Assembly (NCBI RefSeq): GCF_008933605.1
Contig: NZ_WBUS01000004.1
Span: forward strand, 1-54,644
Source of the DNA: Albidovulum sp.
Lineage (GTDB): Bacteria; Pseudomonadota; Alphaproteobacteria; Rhodobacterales; Rhodobacteraceae
Length of the DNA: 54,644 nt
Direction: 5' to 3'
In this document: piece after piece, positions 48,216-54,644 of the stretch
How positions within the stretch are numbered: the first letter of the stretch is position 1
How the letters are laid out: each line of letters begins with the position of its first letter
Position numbers and translations under genes: made by a program
Notes under the pieces: model-generated
What the model was told of the DNA's origin: nothing
Seen by the model: only the letters and a program-made list of their open reading frames with translations
Databases searched by the model: none

Positions 48216-49403
48216 TCAGTCGACCTGCGCGACGAACAGGGTCTCGAACTTGCCGTCCTTGAACTCGTTCACCACCAGCGGCACCGAGACCTGGCGCTTC
48301 TGGCCGAACGAGGTCGTGCCGACGTAGGTCAGCTTCGCGTCGCCCACCATGAAGGGGTTCGGCGCCTCGAAAGTGTCCATCGTCTTCTTGAACTCCTCGA
48401 CGTTGTCGATCGCCGCCGGGTTCGCCTTCAGCGTCTCGATGATGTATTCGAGCGCATAGACCTTGGTGTTCGACTCGTCGTTGTACTCGCCGAACATCTT
48501 GGTGTAGCGGTCCACGAATTCCCGCATCGCGTCGCTGGCCAGCTCCGGGGTCGAGGCCCCGCCGACCGAGATGAAGCCGTTCGCCAGCTCGCCCGCGCCT
48601 TCCGCCAGCACGGCGGCGTCCTGCGCGGTTTCGGTGGAGATCAGGCCAGCATAGCCGAGTTCGCGGGCCGAGCGGATCAGCTGCGGCGCATTGGCGGGCG
48701 AGACGCCGGACAGCACCAGAAGGTCCGGAGCGGCCTGGATCACCGGCAGCAGCACGGGGGTGAAGTCGGTGGTGTCCATCTGGTAGGTGACGCTGTCCGA
48801 CACGACCTCCAGACCGAGCTCCCGCGCCGCCGCTGCGCCGGAATCGCGCTGGCTCAGCGGATCGGATTCGTTGCCGGCGATGAAGGCAACCTTCTTCACG
48901 CCCTTGTTTTCCATCAGGTATTTGTAGATTGCCGGGCCCGACTGGTAGTTCGCCACCATGCCGAGGATCGCGTTCGACGCCGGCGGGGTGTAGAGTTCCT
49001 TGGGGAAGGCATAGGGGAAATACATGATCCCGTTCTGCTCGGCCACGGGGCGGACGGCAGCGGCGCCGTCATCGACGTTCGGGCCGACGACGTAGTGGAT
49101 GCCTTCCTGCGCCATCTTCTCCATGCCGGCGATGGCGCGCTTGGGGTCCTTCTGGTCATCGAAGGGCACGATCTCGACGTCATAGACCGTGCCGCCGATA
49201 TCGACCCCGCCCAGTTCGTTCAGCCAGGCGGCGCGGGTTTCCATCGAGCGCTGGTTCGAAATGCCCCAGGCCGCGGCCGGGCCGGAGGTCACACCGACGA
49301 AGCCGATCTTCAGCTTGGCATTCTCCGCCCATGCAACGGTCGAGACCGTCAACGCTAGACCGAGGGACAGGCCGGTCGTCGCAAGGAAATGGCGTCTCTT
49401 CAT
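48216..49403 (-). CDS. livJ: Liv-type ABC transporter solute-binding protein, second system
   Basis: A 395-residue exported protein. The leader MKRRHFLATTGLSLGLALTVSTVAWA looks like a twin-arginine or strong Sec signal (RRHFLA at 3-8; cleavage near residue 26). The mature part has the type-1 binding fold with KIGFVGVTSGPAAAWGISNQRSMETRAAWLNELGG in family pattern. GGAGAACGACA precedes the ATG at 49403. First gene of the operon, divergent from the GntR gene. A Tat leader would imply folding before export, which is uncommon for Liv proteins. Confidence 0.9.
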   Translation of the reverse strand: MKRRHFLATTGLSLGLALTVSTVAWAENAKLKIGFVGVTSGPAAAWGISNQRSMETRAAWLNELGGVDIGGTVYDVEIVPFDDQKDPKRAIAGMEKMAQEGIHYVVGPNVDDGAAAVRPVAEQNGIMYFPYAFPKELYTPPASNAILGMVANYQSGPAIYKYLMENKGVKKVAFIAGNESDPLSQRDSGAAAARELGLEVVSDSVTYQMDTTDFTPVLLPVIQAAPDLLVLSGVSPANAPQLIRSARELGYAGLISTETAQDAAVLAEGAGELANGFISVGGASTPELASDAMREFVDRYTKMFGEYNDESNTKVYALEYIIETLKANPAAIDNVEEFKKTMDTFEAPNPFMVGDAKLTYVGTTSFGQKRQVSVPLVVNEFKDGKFETLFVAQVD

Positions 49404-49465
49404 TGTCGTTCTCCCTGTTGTCGGTCGGCGGCACTTGACTCCGCGACACTGGGATTGACGCAATC

Positions 49466-49483
49466 GTTGACGATTTTGTCAAC
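49466..49483. promoter_or_regulatory. Candidate GntR operator in the livJ-gntR gap
   Basis: GTTGAC-N6-GTCAAC is a perfect 6-bp inverted repeat, and a further TTGACG (49455-49460) repeats the left half 12 bases earlier. It lies in the AT-rich region shared by the divergent liv operon and the GntR gene, 63 bases before the livJ start. Fits a dimeric FCD-type repressor site. Confidence 0.45.
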
Positions 49484-49575
49484 AAAAGATTTTCGAATGG
49501 CTCACAATGCCCTCTTGCTGGTTGCCGCCGGTCGCCTATACCTATGAATACAAAGAACTGAAACGAGCGCATCGT

Positions 49576-50286
49576 ATGGGCATGGACAGCATCGTCGCTG
49601 ATCACGACGCAAGATCCGAGGAACTCGCCGAGGAGGAAATCGTCGAGCGAATCTTCGAGGCCGTGATCGACCAGCGCCTGCCGCCGGGCATGAAGTTGTC
49701 CGAGGCCGCGCTCTGCGAGGCGTTCGGCGTCGGGCGCATGCGGGTCCGGCAGAGCCTGCTGCTCCTGTCGAGCCGCGAGGTTGTGGAGTTGCTGCCGAAC
49801 CGCGGCGCCTTCGTCGCGTCGCCCACGGCCGAACAGGCCCGCGAGGTCTTCGAGGCGCGCGTGATGATCGAGCCGAATGTCGCCCGGCTGGCCGCCGAGC
49901 GCGCGACGGGGGACGACCTTCGCCTGCTCGAACAGCACCTGCGGCTCGAGGCCGAGGCGCACGCGGGGAACCACCGCCGCGACGCCATCCGGCTCTCGGG
50001 CCAGTTCCATGTCCTGATGGCCCAGATTGCCGGCAACACGGTCGCGCTCAGGATGGTCAAGGAGCTTGTGACCCGCACCTCGCTGATCATCGGCATCTTC
50101 GGCAGTGCGGGCATTTCCAATTGCCGCGACAACGAGCACGCCGAGATCCTCGGCGCCCTCCGCGCCCGCGACAGCGAAACCGCAGCGCGCCTCATGTCGG
50201 AGCATTTGCGCCACATCCAGGAACATCTGGAGCTGAGCGGGCGCCAGGAAGGGACAAGCGACCTGGTCGCGATTTTCCGCCGGTAG
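49576..50286 (+). CDS. GntR-family transcriptional regulator, FCD subfamily
   Basis: A 236-residue regulator. Winged HTH at about residues 20-85: EEIVERIFEAVIDQRLPPGMKLSEAALCEAFGVGRMRVRQSLLLLSSREVVELLPNRGAFVASP in pattern. The FCD effector domain follows with the metal-type residues in RDAIRLSGQFHVLMAQIAGN and NEHAEILGALRARD. Divergent from the second Liv operon, which it probably represses until ligand binds (inference). The Shine-Dalgarno sequence is weak; ATG 49582 is an equal candidate. Confidence 0.87.
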   Translation: MGMDSIVADHDARSEELAEEEIVERIFEAVIDQRLPPGMKLSEAALCEAFGVGRMRVRQSLLLLSSREVVELLPNRGAFVASPTAEQAREVFEARVMIEPNVARLAAERATGDDLRLLEQHLRLEAEAHAGNHRRDAIRLSGQFHVLMAQIAGNTVALRMVKELVTRTSLIIGIFGSAGISNCRDNEHAEILGALRARDSETAARLMSEHLRHIQEHLELSGRQEGTSDLVAIFRR

Positions 50287-50563
50287 ACCGGGGCTGACGA
50301 GCGCCGGGATTGGAGTCGGACCGCCGTCGTCGAGAGGGACTGCCTCAACGCACACTCGTTCATCCGCCTCGACGACGCGGCGCGGAAATGCAGGAATTGG
50401 TGTAGGGATTCCAACGAGGGCCGCCCACAAGGCCCGATCGGGGATATCCTCCCGAAAGAGCTCGTGAACCGGCTGGCGGCACAGGACCCGCGCTCGCCGA
50501 AAGATGGTCTGAAACGGCCGTCAGGGCAATCCAGACTCGGGCAGCAGGTCAGTTCCGCCGGAC

Positions 50564-51538
50564 TCAGATGTAGATCCGGTCCTCCATCGGGGTCCGCTCT
50601 ATCGTTTCCAGAAGACGGTTCAGCATCGCCTGTTCCGCCGTGTTGGAGCGTGTGCGCGGGTTCCAGGCGACATGAACGTCGATCGCCGGCGGGTCGTCAT
50701 AGGGCGGTAGGCGCCAGAGGCGGCCGGCGGCGACATCTTCCTTCACGACATGGATCGGAAGCGGCCCGATGCCAAGGCCGGCGACGATCAGCCTGCGCAC
50801 CTCCTCAAGGTTGGCCGAGGTGCCGACGACCCGGTCGTCCAGGCCGGCCGCGTTCCGCATCATCGTGACAGCGCGCAGGGCATCGGTCATCCGGTCGGTG
50901 ACAAAGCTGACCGAGGCCTGGCCGTTCAGTTCGGCGAGGGTGAGTCCCTCGCGGCCGAAGAGGGGATGGGTGGGCCCGCAGAAGAGGCCGAAGTACTCGC
51001 GGAAAAGGCGGCAATACCGAAGGCTGGGGCTGTGTTCGTTGACAAGGCAGATGCCGAAGGAAGCGCGGCGCGCATTGACCGCTTCGATCGCCTCGCGGCT
51101 GGCCATGATGTCGATCGAAAGGGTCGCGGCCGGGTGCGCGCAATGAAATTCGTTGAGCGTGGCGTCCAGAAGCGGGCAGACCACGTGGCTCGCCATGGCG
51201 ATCGAGACGTGGCCGCGAACCTCGTCCTCGACCTCCCGCATCACGGTGCCAAGACGGAGGATCGCGCCGTGGATGTCCGTTGCCTCGGTCTGAAGAAGCC
51301 GGCCTGCCGCAGTCAGTTCGAAGCGCCCCGGCCCCCGGTCGATCAACCGTTTGCCCAGCCGATCTTCCAGCCGTTTCAGCGCACTGGACACCGAGGGTTG
51401 CTTGAGGTTGAGCCGGTCGGCGGCGTCGGTGACCGAGCGCGACTGTGCCAGCACGAGGAAGGTGCGCAGCAGGTTCCAGTCGAGTTCGCGAGCAAGGCGC
51501 TCCGGTGAAGTGGTTCTTGTCATCATCATAGTCTGCAT
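50564..51538 (-). CDS. LysR-family transcriptional regulator
   Basis: An LTTR of about 324 residues with HTH LDWNLLRTFLVLAQSRSVTDAADRLNLKQPSVSSALKRLEDRLGKRLIDR in pattern (about residues 20-68). Start uncertain: ATGs at 51538, 51529, 51526 and 51523 are all in frame in an ATG-rich leader. Divergent from the transporter remnant and the aminotransferase/BKACE genes, so it probably once controlled the complete transporter and now controls the two enzymes. Bases 50287-50563 downstream of it hold no gene. Confidence 0.86.
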   Translation of the reverse strand: MQTMMMTRTTSPERLARELDWNLLRTFLVLAQSRSVTDAADRLNLKQPSVSSALKRLEDRLGKRLIDRGPGRFELTAAGRLLQTEATDIHGAILRLGTVMREVEDEVRGHVSIAMASHVVCPLLDATLNEFHCAHPAATLSIDIMASREAIEAVNARRASFGICLVNEHSPSLRYCRLFREYFGLFCGPTHPLFGREGLTLAELNGQASVSFVTDRMTDALRAVTMMRNAAGLDDRVVGTSANLEEVRRLIVAGLGIGPLPIHVVKEDVAAGRLWRLPPYDDPPAIDVHVAWNPRTRSNTAEQAMLNRLLETIERTPMEDRIYI

Positions 51539-51614
51539 CAATAGTCAGAATTCTTATTATCTATTTGGCTTATGGCAGGCAAGCCATGCACCCTGTCCCA
51601 AGACGTCGGATGGG

Positions 51615-52070
51615 GGGACAGCACAACTGGGCGCGCCGGAAGAGGTCTGCAACGCGCCGGCGACCGAGTTCGTGGCGCGGTTTCTTGGAGCGTCGAACGT
51701 GATCGAGGGGAACTGCACCGGAATTCAGGGCGGGGAGCTTTCGCTCGACGCGCCGGGCCTTCCGAGGCTCGTCATCCCGCGCGACCGCGCCCCGCATGTT
51801 GCGGGTGCTGGCCCGGTCAAGCTGGTCATCCGCGCGGAAAAGCTGAAGGTCACTCCGCGCGCCGCCGCCACGACGGACGGCTCTGCCCTCGACGCCAGGG
51901 TCGAGACGGTGGACTACCAGCGCCAGTCGGCGCGCTGTTTCCTGCGCGCGGGGCGCCATCAGTTGCAGGCGATCAACATGTTCGACGATCACCTCTTCGC
52001 CGCGGGCGAAGAGGTTTCCGTGCGGTTCCGGGCCAAGGACTGCGCCGCACACCCCAAAGAGGTCCGATGA
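51615..52070 (+). pseudogene. Remnant of an ABC-transporter ATPase (PotA/UgpC-type C-terminus, TOBE domain)
   Basis: The frame reads AQLGAPEEVCNAPATEFVARFLGASNVIEG, the standard sequence that follows the H-loop in spermidine/putrescine-type ATPases, and then a TOBE domain (VKLVIRAEKLKVTP... to the TGA at 52068-52070). Everything N-terminal, including Walker A, signature and Walker B, is missing, and no start codon lies in this frame near its beginning; an ATG at 51572 is in another frame. It directly abuts the aminotransferase start, as an intact transporter gene would. Best read as the end of a deleted transporter operon. Confidence 0.75.
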
Positions 52071-53416
52071 TGAGCAAGAGCCATCTCTTCTACCAGAGCG
52101 ACACGAAGCGGCCGGTCCTGGCCGAGGCGCGCGGCATCTACATGTGGGACGTCGACGGCCGCCGCTACATCGACGGATCCTCCGGGGCGATGGTGTCGAA
52201 CATCGGCCACTCCAACCCGCGCGTCCTGGACGCCATGCGGCGGCAGATGGAGAAGTCGACCTTCGGCTACCGGCTGCATTTCGAGACGGAGCCGGGCGAG
52301 CACCTGGCCGCAAAGGTCGCCGCGCTGAGCCCGGAGGGGATGGAGAAGGTGTTCTTCGTATCCGGCGGATCGGAGGCTGTGGAAAGCGCGATCAAGCTTG
52401 CCCGGCAATATGCCGTGACCACCGGGCAGGGGAGCCGGTGGAAGGTGATCTCGCGCGCGCCGTCCTATCACGGGTCCACTCTGGGCGCGCTGGCGCTGAC
52501 CGGCTACGACCCGCTTACCCGGCCGTTCGAACCGATGATGCGGGCCATGCCGAAGGTCCCGGCGCCGCGCGCCTATCTCGACGGGCTCGACATCGACGAC
52601 CCGGCGACGGGTGCGCACTATGCCGCGATGCTCGAGGCGAAGATCGTCGAGGAAGGGCCGGAGAGCGTCCTTGCCTTCATCCACGAACCCGTTGGCGGCG
52701 CCTCGACCGGGGCGCTGGTGCCGCCTGCCGGCTACATGCAGGCGGTGCGCGAGATCTGCGACCGGCATGGCGTTCTGCTGATCCATGACGAGGTGATGTC
52801 GGGCGGCGGGCGGACGGGGTTGTTCCTCGGCGCCGATCACTGGGGCGTGGCGCCCGACATCATCGCCATCTCGAAAGGGTTCGGCGCGGGCTATGCGCCC
52901 CTGGGCGCGATGATCGCCCATGACCGCCTGGTCGAGCCGGTCCTGAAGGGCGGCGGCTTCATGCACGGCCACACCTACGCCGGCAACCCGCTCGCCTGCG
53001 CCGCGGGCCTGGCCGTGCTGGAAGAGATCGAGGCCGGGGACATGATGGAAAACGCCACGACGGTCGGCGGGCTGCTCAAGGCCCGTCTCGGCGACCTGAT
53101 GCAGCGTTTCGATTTCATCGGCGACGTCCGCGGCAAGGGGCTGTTGCTGGCCTTCGAGTTCGTGTCGGACAGGCGCACGATGGCGCCGCTGCCGAAGGCG
53201 CTCAATGCCCATCACCACTTCGTCGAACTGGCCTATGCCGAGGGCCTGATCGTCTACTCGCGCCGCACGCGGAACGGGCTTGAGGGCGACCATTTCCTTG
53301 TCTGCCCGCCGATGATCACCACCGGCGAGCAGGTGGAGGAGATTGTCGCCCTGCTGACCCGTGCACTGAACCGCTTCGAGGAGAAGGTGCTGCCCGCCCT
53401 GCCGCGCAGCGCCTGA
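52070..53416 (+). CDS. Class III (omega-type) PLP-dependent aminotransferase
   Basis: A 448-residue aminotransferase. The PLP lysine is Lys269 (IIAISKGFGAGYAPLG); Asp240 in LLIHDEVMSGGGRTG binds the pyridine nitrogen; SGGSEAVESAIKLARQY and YHGSTLGAL are the usual cofactor-phosphate and substrate elements. It moves the amino group of an omega- or beta-amino acid to pyruvate or 2-oxoglutarate. ATG 52070 has GAGG 7 bases upstream; ATG 52067 overlaps it. Open frame upstream to 51572 is only the shifted reading of the transporter remnant. Followed after 9 bases by a BKACE gene. Confidence 0.92.
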   Translation: MSKSHLFYQSDTKRPVLAEARGIYMWDVDGRRYIDGSSGAMVSNIGHSNPRVLDAMRRQMEKSTFGYRLHFETEPGEHLAAKVAALSPEGMEKVFFVSGGSEAVESAIKLARQYAVTTGQGSRWKVISRAPSYHGSTLGALALTGYDPLTRPFEPMMRAMPKVPAPRAYLDGLDIDDPATGAHYAAMLEAKIVEEGPESVLAFIHEPVGGASTGALVPPAGYMQAVREICDRHGVLLIHDEVMSGGGRTGLFLGADHWGVAPDIIAISKGFGAGYAPLGAMIAHDRLVEPVLKGGGFMHGHTYAGNPLACAAGLAVLEEIEAGDMMENATTVGGLLKARLGDLMQRFDFIGDVRGKGLLLAFEFVSDRRTMAPLPKALNAHHHFVELAYAEGLIVYSRRTRNGLEGDHFLVCPPMITTGEQVEEIVALLTRALNRFEEKVLPALPRSA

Positions 53417-53425
53417 GGAGAGCCG

Positions 53426-54352
53426 TTGTCCAAGATCATCGTCACCTGCGCCGTCACCGGGTCGATCCACACGCCGTCGATGTCGCCCTACCTGCCGGTC
53501 ACGGGAGAGGAGATCGCGCGCCAGGCGATCGACGCGGCCCGGGCGGGGGCCGCCATCCTGCACCTGCACGCCCGCGACCCGCTGACCGGGCGGCCCTCGG
53601 CGGCACTCGATCACTACATGGGCTTCCTGCCGCGCATTCGCGCCGGCTGCGATGCGGTCGTCAACCTGACGACTGGCGGCAGCGCGGTCATGACGCTCGA
53701 CGAGCGGCTCGCCGCGCCGCTGGCGCTCCGGCCCGAGATGTGTTCGCTGAACATGGGCACGATGAACTTCGCGCTCTATCCGATGCTCGGCAAGCGGACG
53801 GAGTGGCTCCACGACTGGGAGGAGCCGTTCCTGCGGAGCTCCGACGACCTCGTCTTCAAGAACACGCCGCGCGACATCGAAGGCATCCTGAGCCGCATGG
53901 GCGAGGAACGCGGCGCACGGTTCGAGTTCGAATGCTATGACGTCGGCCACCTCTACATGCTCCGGCACTTCGCCGACCGCGGACTGGTGCGGGCGCCGGT
54001 CTTCATCCAGTTCGTCATGGGCGTCCTCGGCGGCATCGCCGCCGAGCCGGACCACCTCGACCATCTGAAGGCGACGGCCGACAGGCTTTTCGGCGATGAT
54101 TACATCTTCTCGGTCCTCGCGGCCGGGCGGATGCAGATGCGGATGGCGGAACAGGCCGCGGCGATGGGCGGGCATGTCCGCGTCGGGCTCGAGGACAACC
54201 TCCACATCGCCAAGGGCCAGCTCGCGACGTCGAACGCCGAACAGGTGGCGAAGGTCAGGGAGATCGTGGAAGCCGTCGGGCGGACGGTCGCGACGCCCGC
54301 CGAGGCGCGGTCGATGCTGGGTCTGAAAGGACCGGAGAAGGTGGGTTTCTGA
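53426..54352 (+). CDS. Beta-keto acid cleavage enzyme (BKACE, DUF849 family)
   Basis: A 308-residue TIM-barrel zinc enzyme. BKACE condenses a beta-keto acid with acetyl-CoA to give acetoacetate and a new acyl-CoA. MSKIIVTCAVTGSIHTPSMS is the typical start; zinc ligands are His46 and His48 (LHLHARD) with Glu256 (GLEDN). It begins with TTG at 53426, behind GAGGAG. The aminotransferase just upstream could make the beta-keto acid from a beta-amino acid, giving a two-step route (inference). Confidence 0.92.
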   Translation: MSKIIVTCAVTGSIHTPSMSPYLPVTGEEIARQAIDAARAGAAILHLHARDPLTGRPSAALDHYMGFLPRIRAGCDAVVNLTTGGSAVMTLDERLAAPLALRPEMCSLNMGTMNFALYPMLGKRTEWLHDWEEPFLRSSDDLVFKNTPRDIEGILSRMGEERGARFEFECYDVGHLYMLRHFADRGLVRAPVFIQFVMGVLGGIAAEPDHLDHLKATADRLFGDDYIFSVLAAGRMQMRMAEQAAAMGGHVRVGLEDNLHIAKGQLATSNAEQVAKVREIVEAVGRTVATPAEARSMLGLKGPEKVGF

Positions 54353-54353
54353 A

Positions 54354-54644
54354 TGGCTCAGGCTGTGACGATCCGTCCGGCCGAGGCCGGGGACGTCGAA
54401 CTCCTCGACGCCGCGCTCCGCGCCCTCTCCGGCGACCTCGGCGACACCCACGTCGCGACCGCGGCGGACCTGCGGGAGGCCGGCTTCGGGCCCCGCCCCG
54501 CCTTCCGGGCGCTCCTTGCGCTTCAGGGCGGCGGCGCGGTCGGGGTCGTGGTCTTCTCGCCGCTCTACTCGACCACGCGCGGCGTCCCGGGCGCCTATGT
54601 CTCCGACCTCTGGGTCGCGGCCTCCGCGCGTGGTCGAGTAGAGC
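54354..54644 (+). CDS. GNAT-family N-acetyltransferase, 3' end outside the window
   Basis: The first 97 codons of a GNAT protein: MAQAVTIRPAEAGDVELLDAALRAL at the start, VGVVVFSPLYSTTRGVPGAYVSDLWVAASARGR up to the acetyl-CoA loop. The gene follows the BKACE stop by one base. The loop should continue R-G-x-G-x-G/A, but the last codons read ARGRVE because the final 21 bases are an inverted copy of upstream sequence; the true continuation is therefore in doubt. Confidence 0.75.
54562..54644. repeat. 21-bp perfect inverted repeat at the right end of the window
   Basis: Bases 54562-54582 and 54624-54644 are exact reverse complements, 41 bases apart, the right arm ending at the last base given. 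The left arm codes for conserved-looking GNAT sequence, while the right arm breaks the acetyl-CoA-binding loop. This is more like a fold-back chimera at a contig end than a natural element. Confidence 0.8.

Noticed and set aside
51572-52069. N-terminal extension of the aminotransferase back to ATG 51572
   Set aside because: The extension reads the ABC-ATPase remnant in the wrong frame and matches no aminotransferase N-terminus; the start at 52070 has a good Shine-Dalgarno sequence.
51989-54451. An 820-codon open frame on the minus strand across the aminotransferase and BKACE genes
   Set aside because: It is antisense to two genes with complete catalytic motifs; its translation is Arg/Gly/His/Val-rich without domains, as expected from high-GC third-position bias.
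1-54644. CRISPR arrays, tRNA or rRNA genes, insertion sequences, prophage genes
   Set aside because: No regularly spaced repeats, tRNA-like cloverleaf, rRNA-like stretch, transposase or integrase pattern was noticed in reading both strands; a covariance-model scan would settle the tRNA question.

Overview
This is a 54.6-kb stretch of a high-GC chromosome (or large replicon) that reads as an alphaproteobacterium of the Rhodobacteraceae/Paracoccaceae. The grounds are the codon usage, the narK-narGHJI cluster with a fused double NarK as known from Paracoccus, a dnaX-ybaB-recR housekeeping block, and many TRAP and Liv-type transporters with LysR, AraC and GntR regulators. I saw no rRNA or tRNA gene, CRISPR array, intact insertion sequence or phage gene.

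Region 1 (about 0.2-2.6 kb) holds a Tat-exported 2',3'-cyclic-nucleotide phosphodiesterase/3'-nucleotidase and a small membrane-anchored protein of unknown function. Region 2 (2.8-24.6 kb) is an accessory catabolic block that looks aimed at cyclic amides, hydantoins or 5-oxoproline. First come a LysR gene and a divergent N-carbamoylsarcosine-amidohydrolase-like enzyme followed by a DctPQM TRAP transporter. Then a second LysR gene is divergent from pxpA-accB-accC-pxpB-pxpC. This operon contains every part of a urea-carboxylase-like biotin enzyme split into separate genes, plus PxpA. Next an AraC regulator is divergent from one long operon, hyuB-hyuA-livG-livF-livH-livM-livJ, which ends at a clear hairpin/T-tract terminator. 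The block closes with a LysR-GNAT pair and a convergent cupin/SnoaL fusion gene.

Region 3 (25.5-28.8 kb) is core: dnaX, ybaB and recR, followed by an orphan BrnA-like protein. Region 4 (29-43.9 kb) is the dissimilatory nitrate reductase locus. On the minus strand narK (fused) is followed by narG, narH, narJ, narI, a parvulin-type prolyl isomerase, a hemerythrin-like protein, a beta-carbonic anhydrase, a 57-codon MoeA-N-terminus-like mini-gene and a DUF2478 gene, mostly with overlapping ends. A Crp/Fnr regulator without Fe-S cysteines is divergent from narK. The intergenic region carries a perfect FNR-type box (TTGAT-N4-ATCAA), a near-perfect one, and a separate 8-bp dyad between them. A TDT-family transporter and a small three-helix membrane protein lie beyond the DUF2478 gene.

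Region 5 (44-54.6 kb) is a second accessory catabolic block. A Liv-type ABC transporter operon ends in a hydantoin-racemase-family gene and is divergent from a GntR/FCD regulator. Then come a LysR gene, a headless remnant of an ABC-transporter ATPase (TOBE end only), a class III aminotransferase, a beta-keto acid cleavage enzyme and a GNAT gene running off the right edge. The last 21 bases are an exact inverted copy of bases 54562-54582, which looks like a contig-end fold-back artefact.

The best candidate for an under-described system is the co-location of three amide-ring chemistries (PxpABC plus biotin carboxylase parts, HyuAB, and a carbamoyl-amidohydrolase) with dedicated uptake systems, echoed by the racemase/Liv operon on the far side of the nitrate locus. 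Assignments to substrates are inference; family assignments come from motifs visible in the translations.
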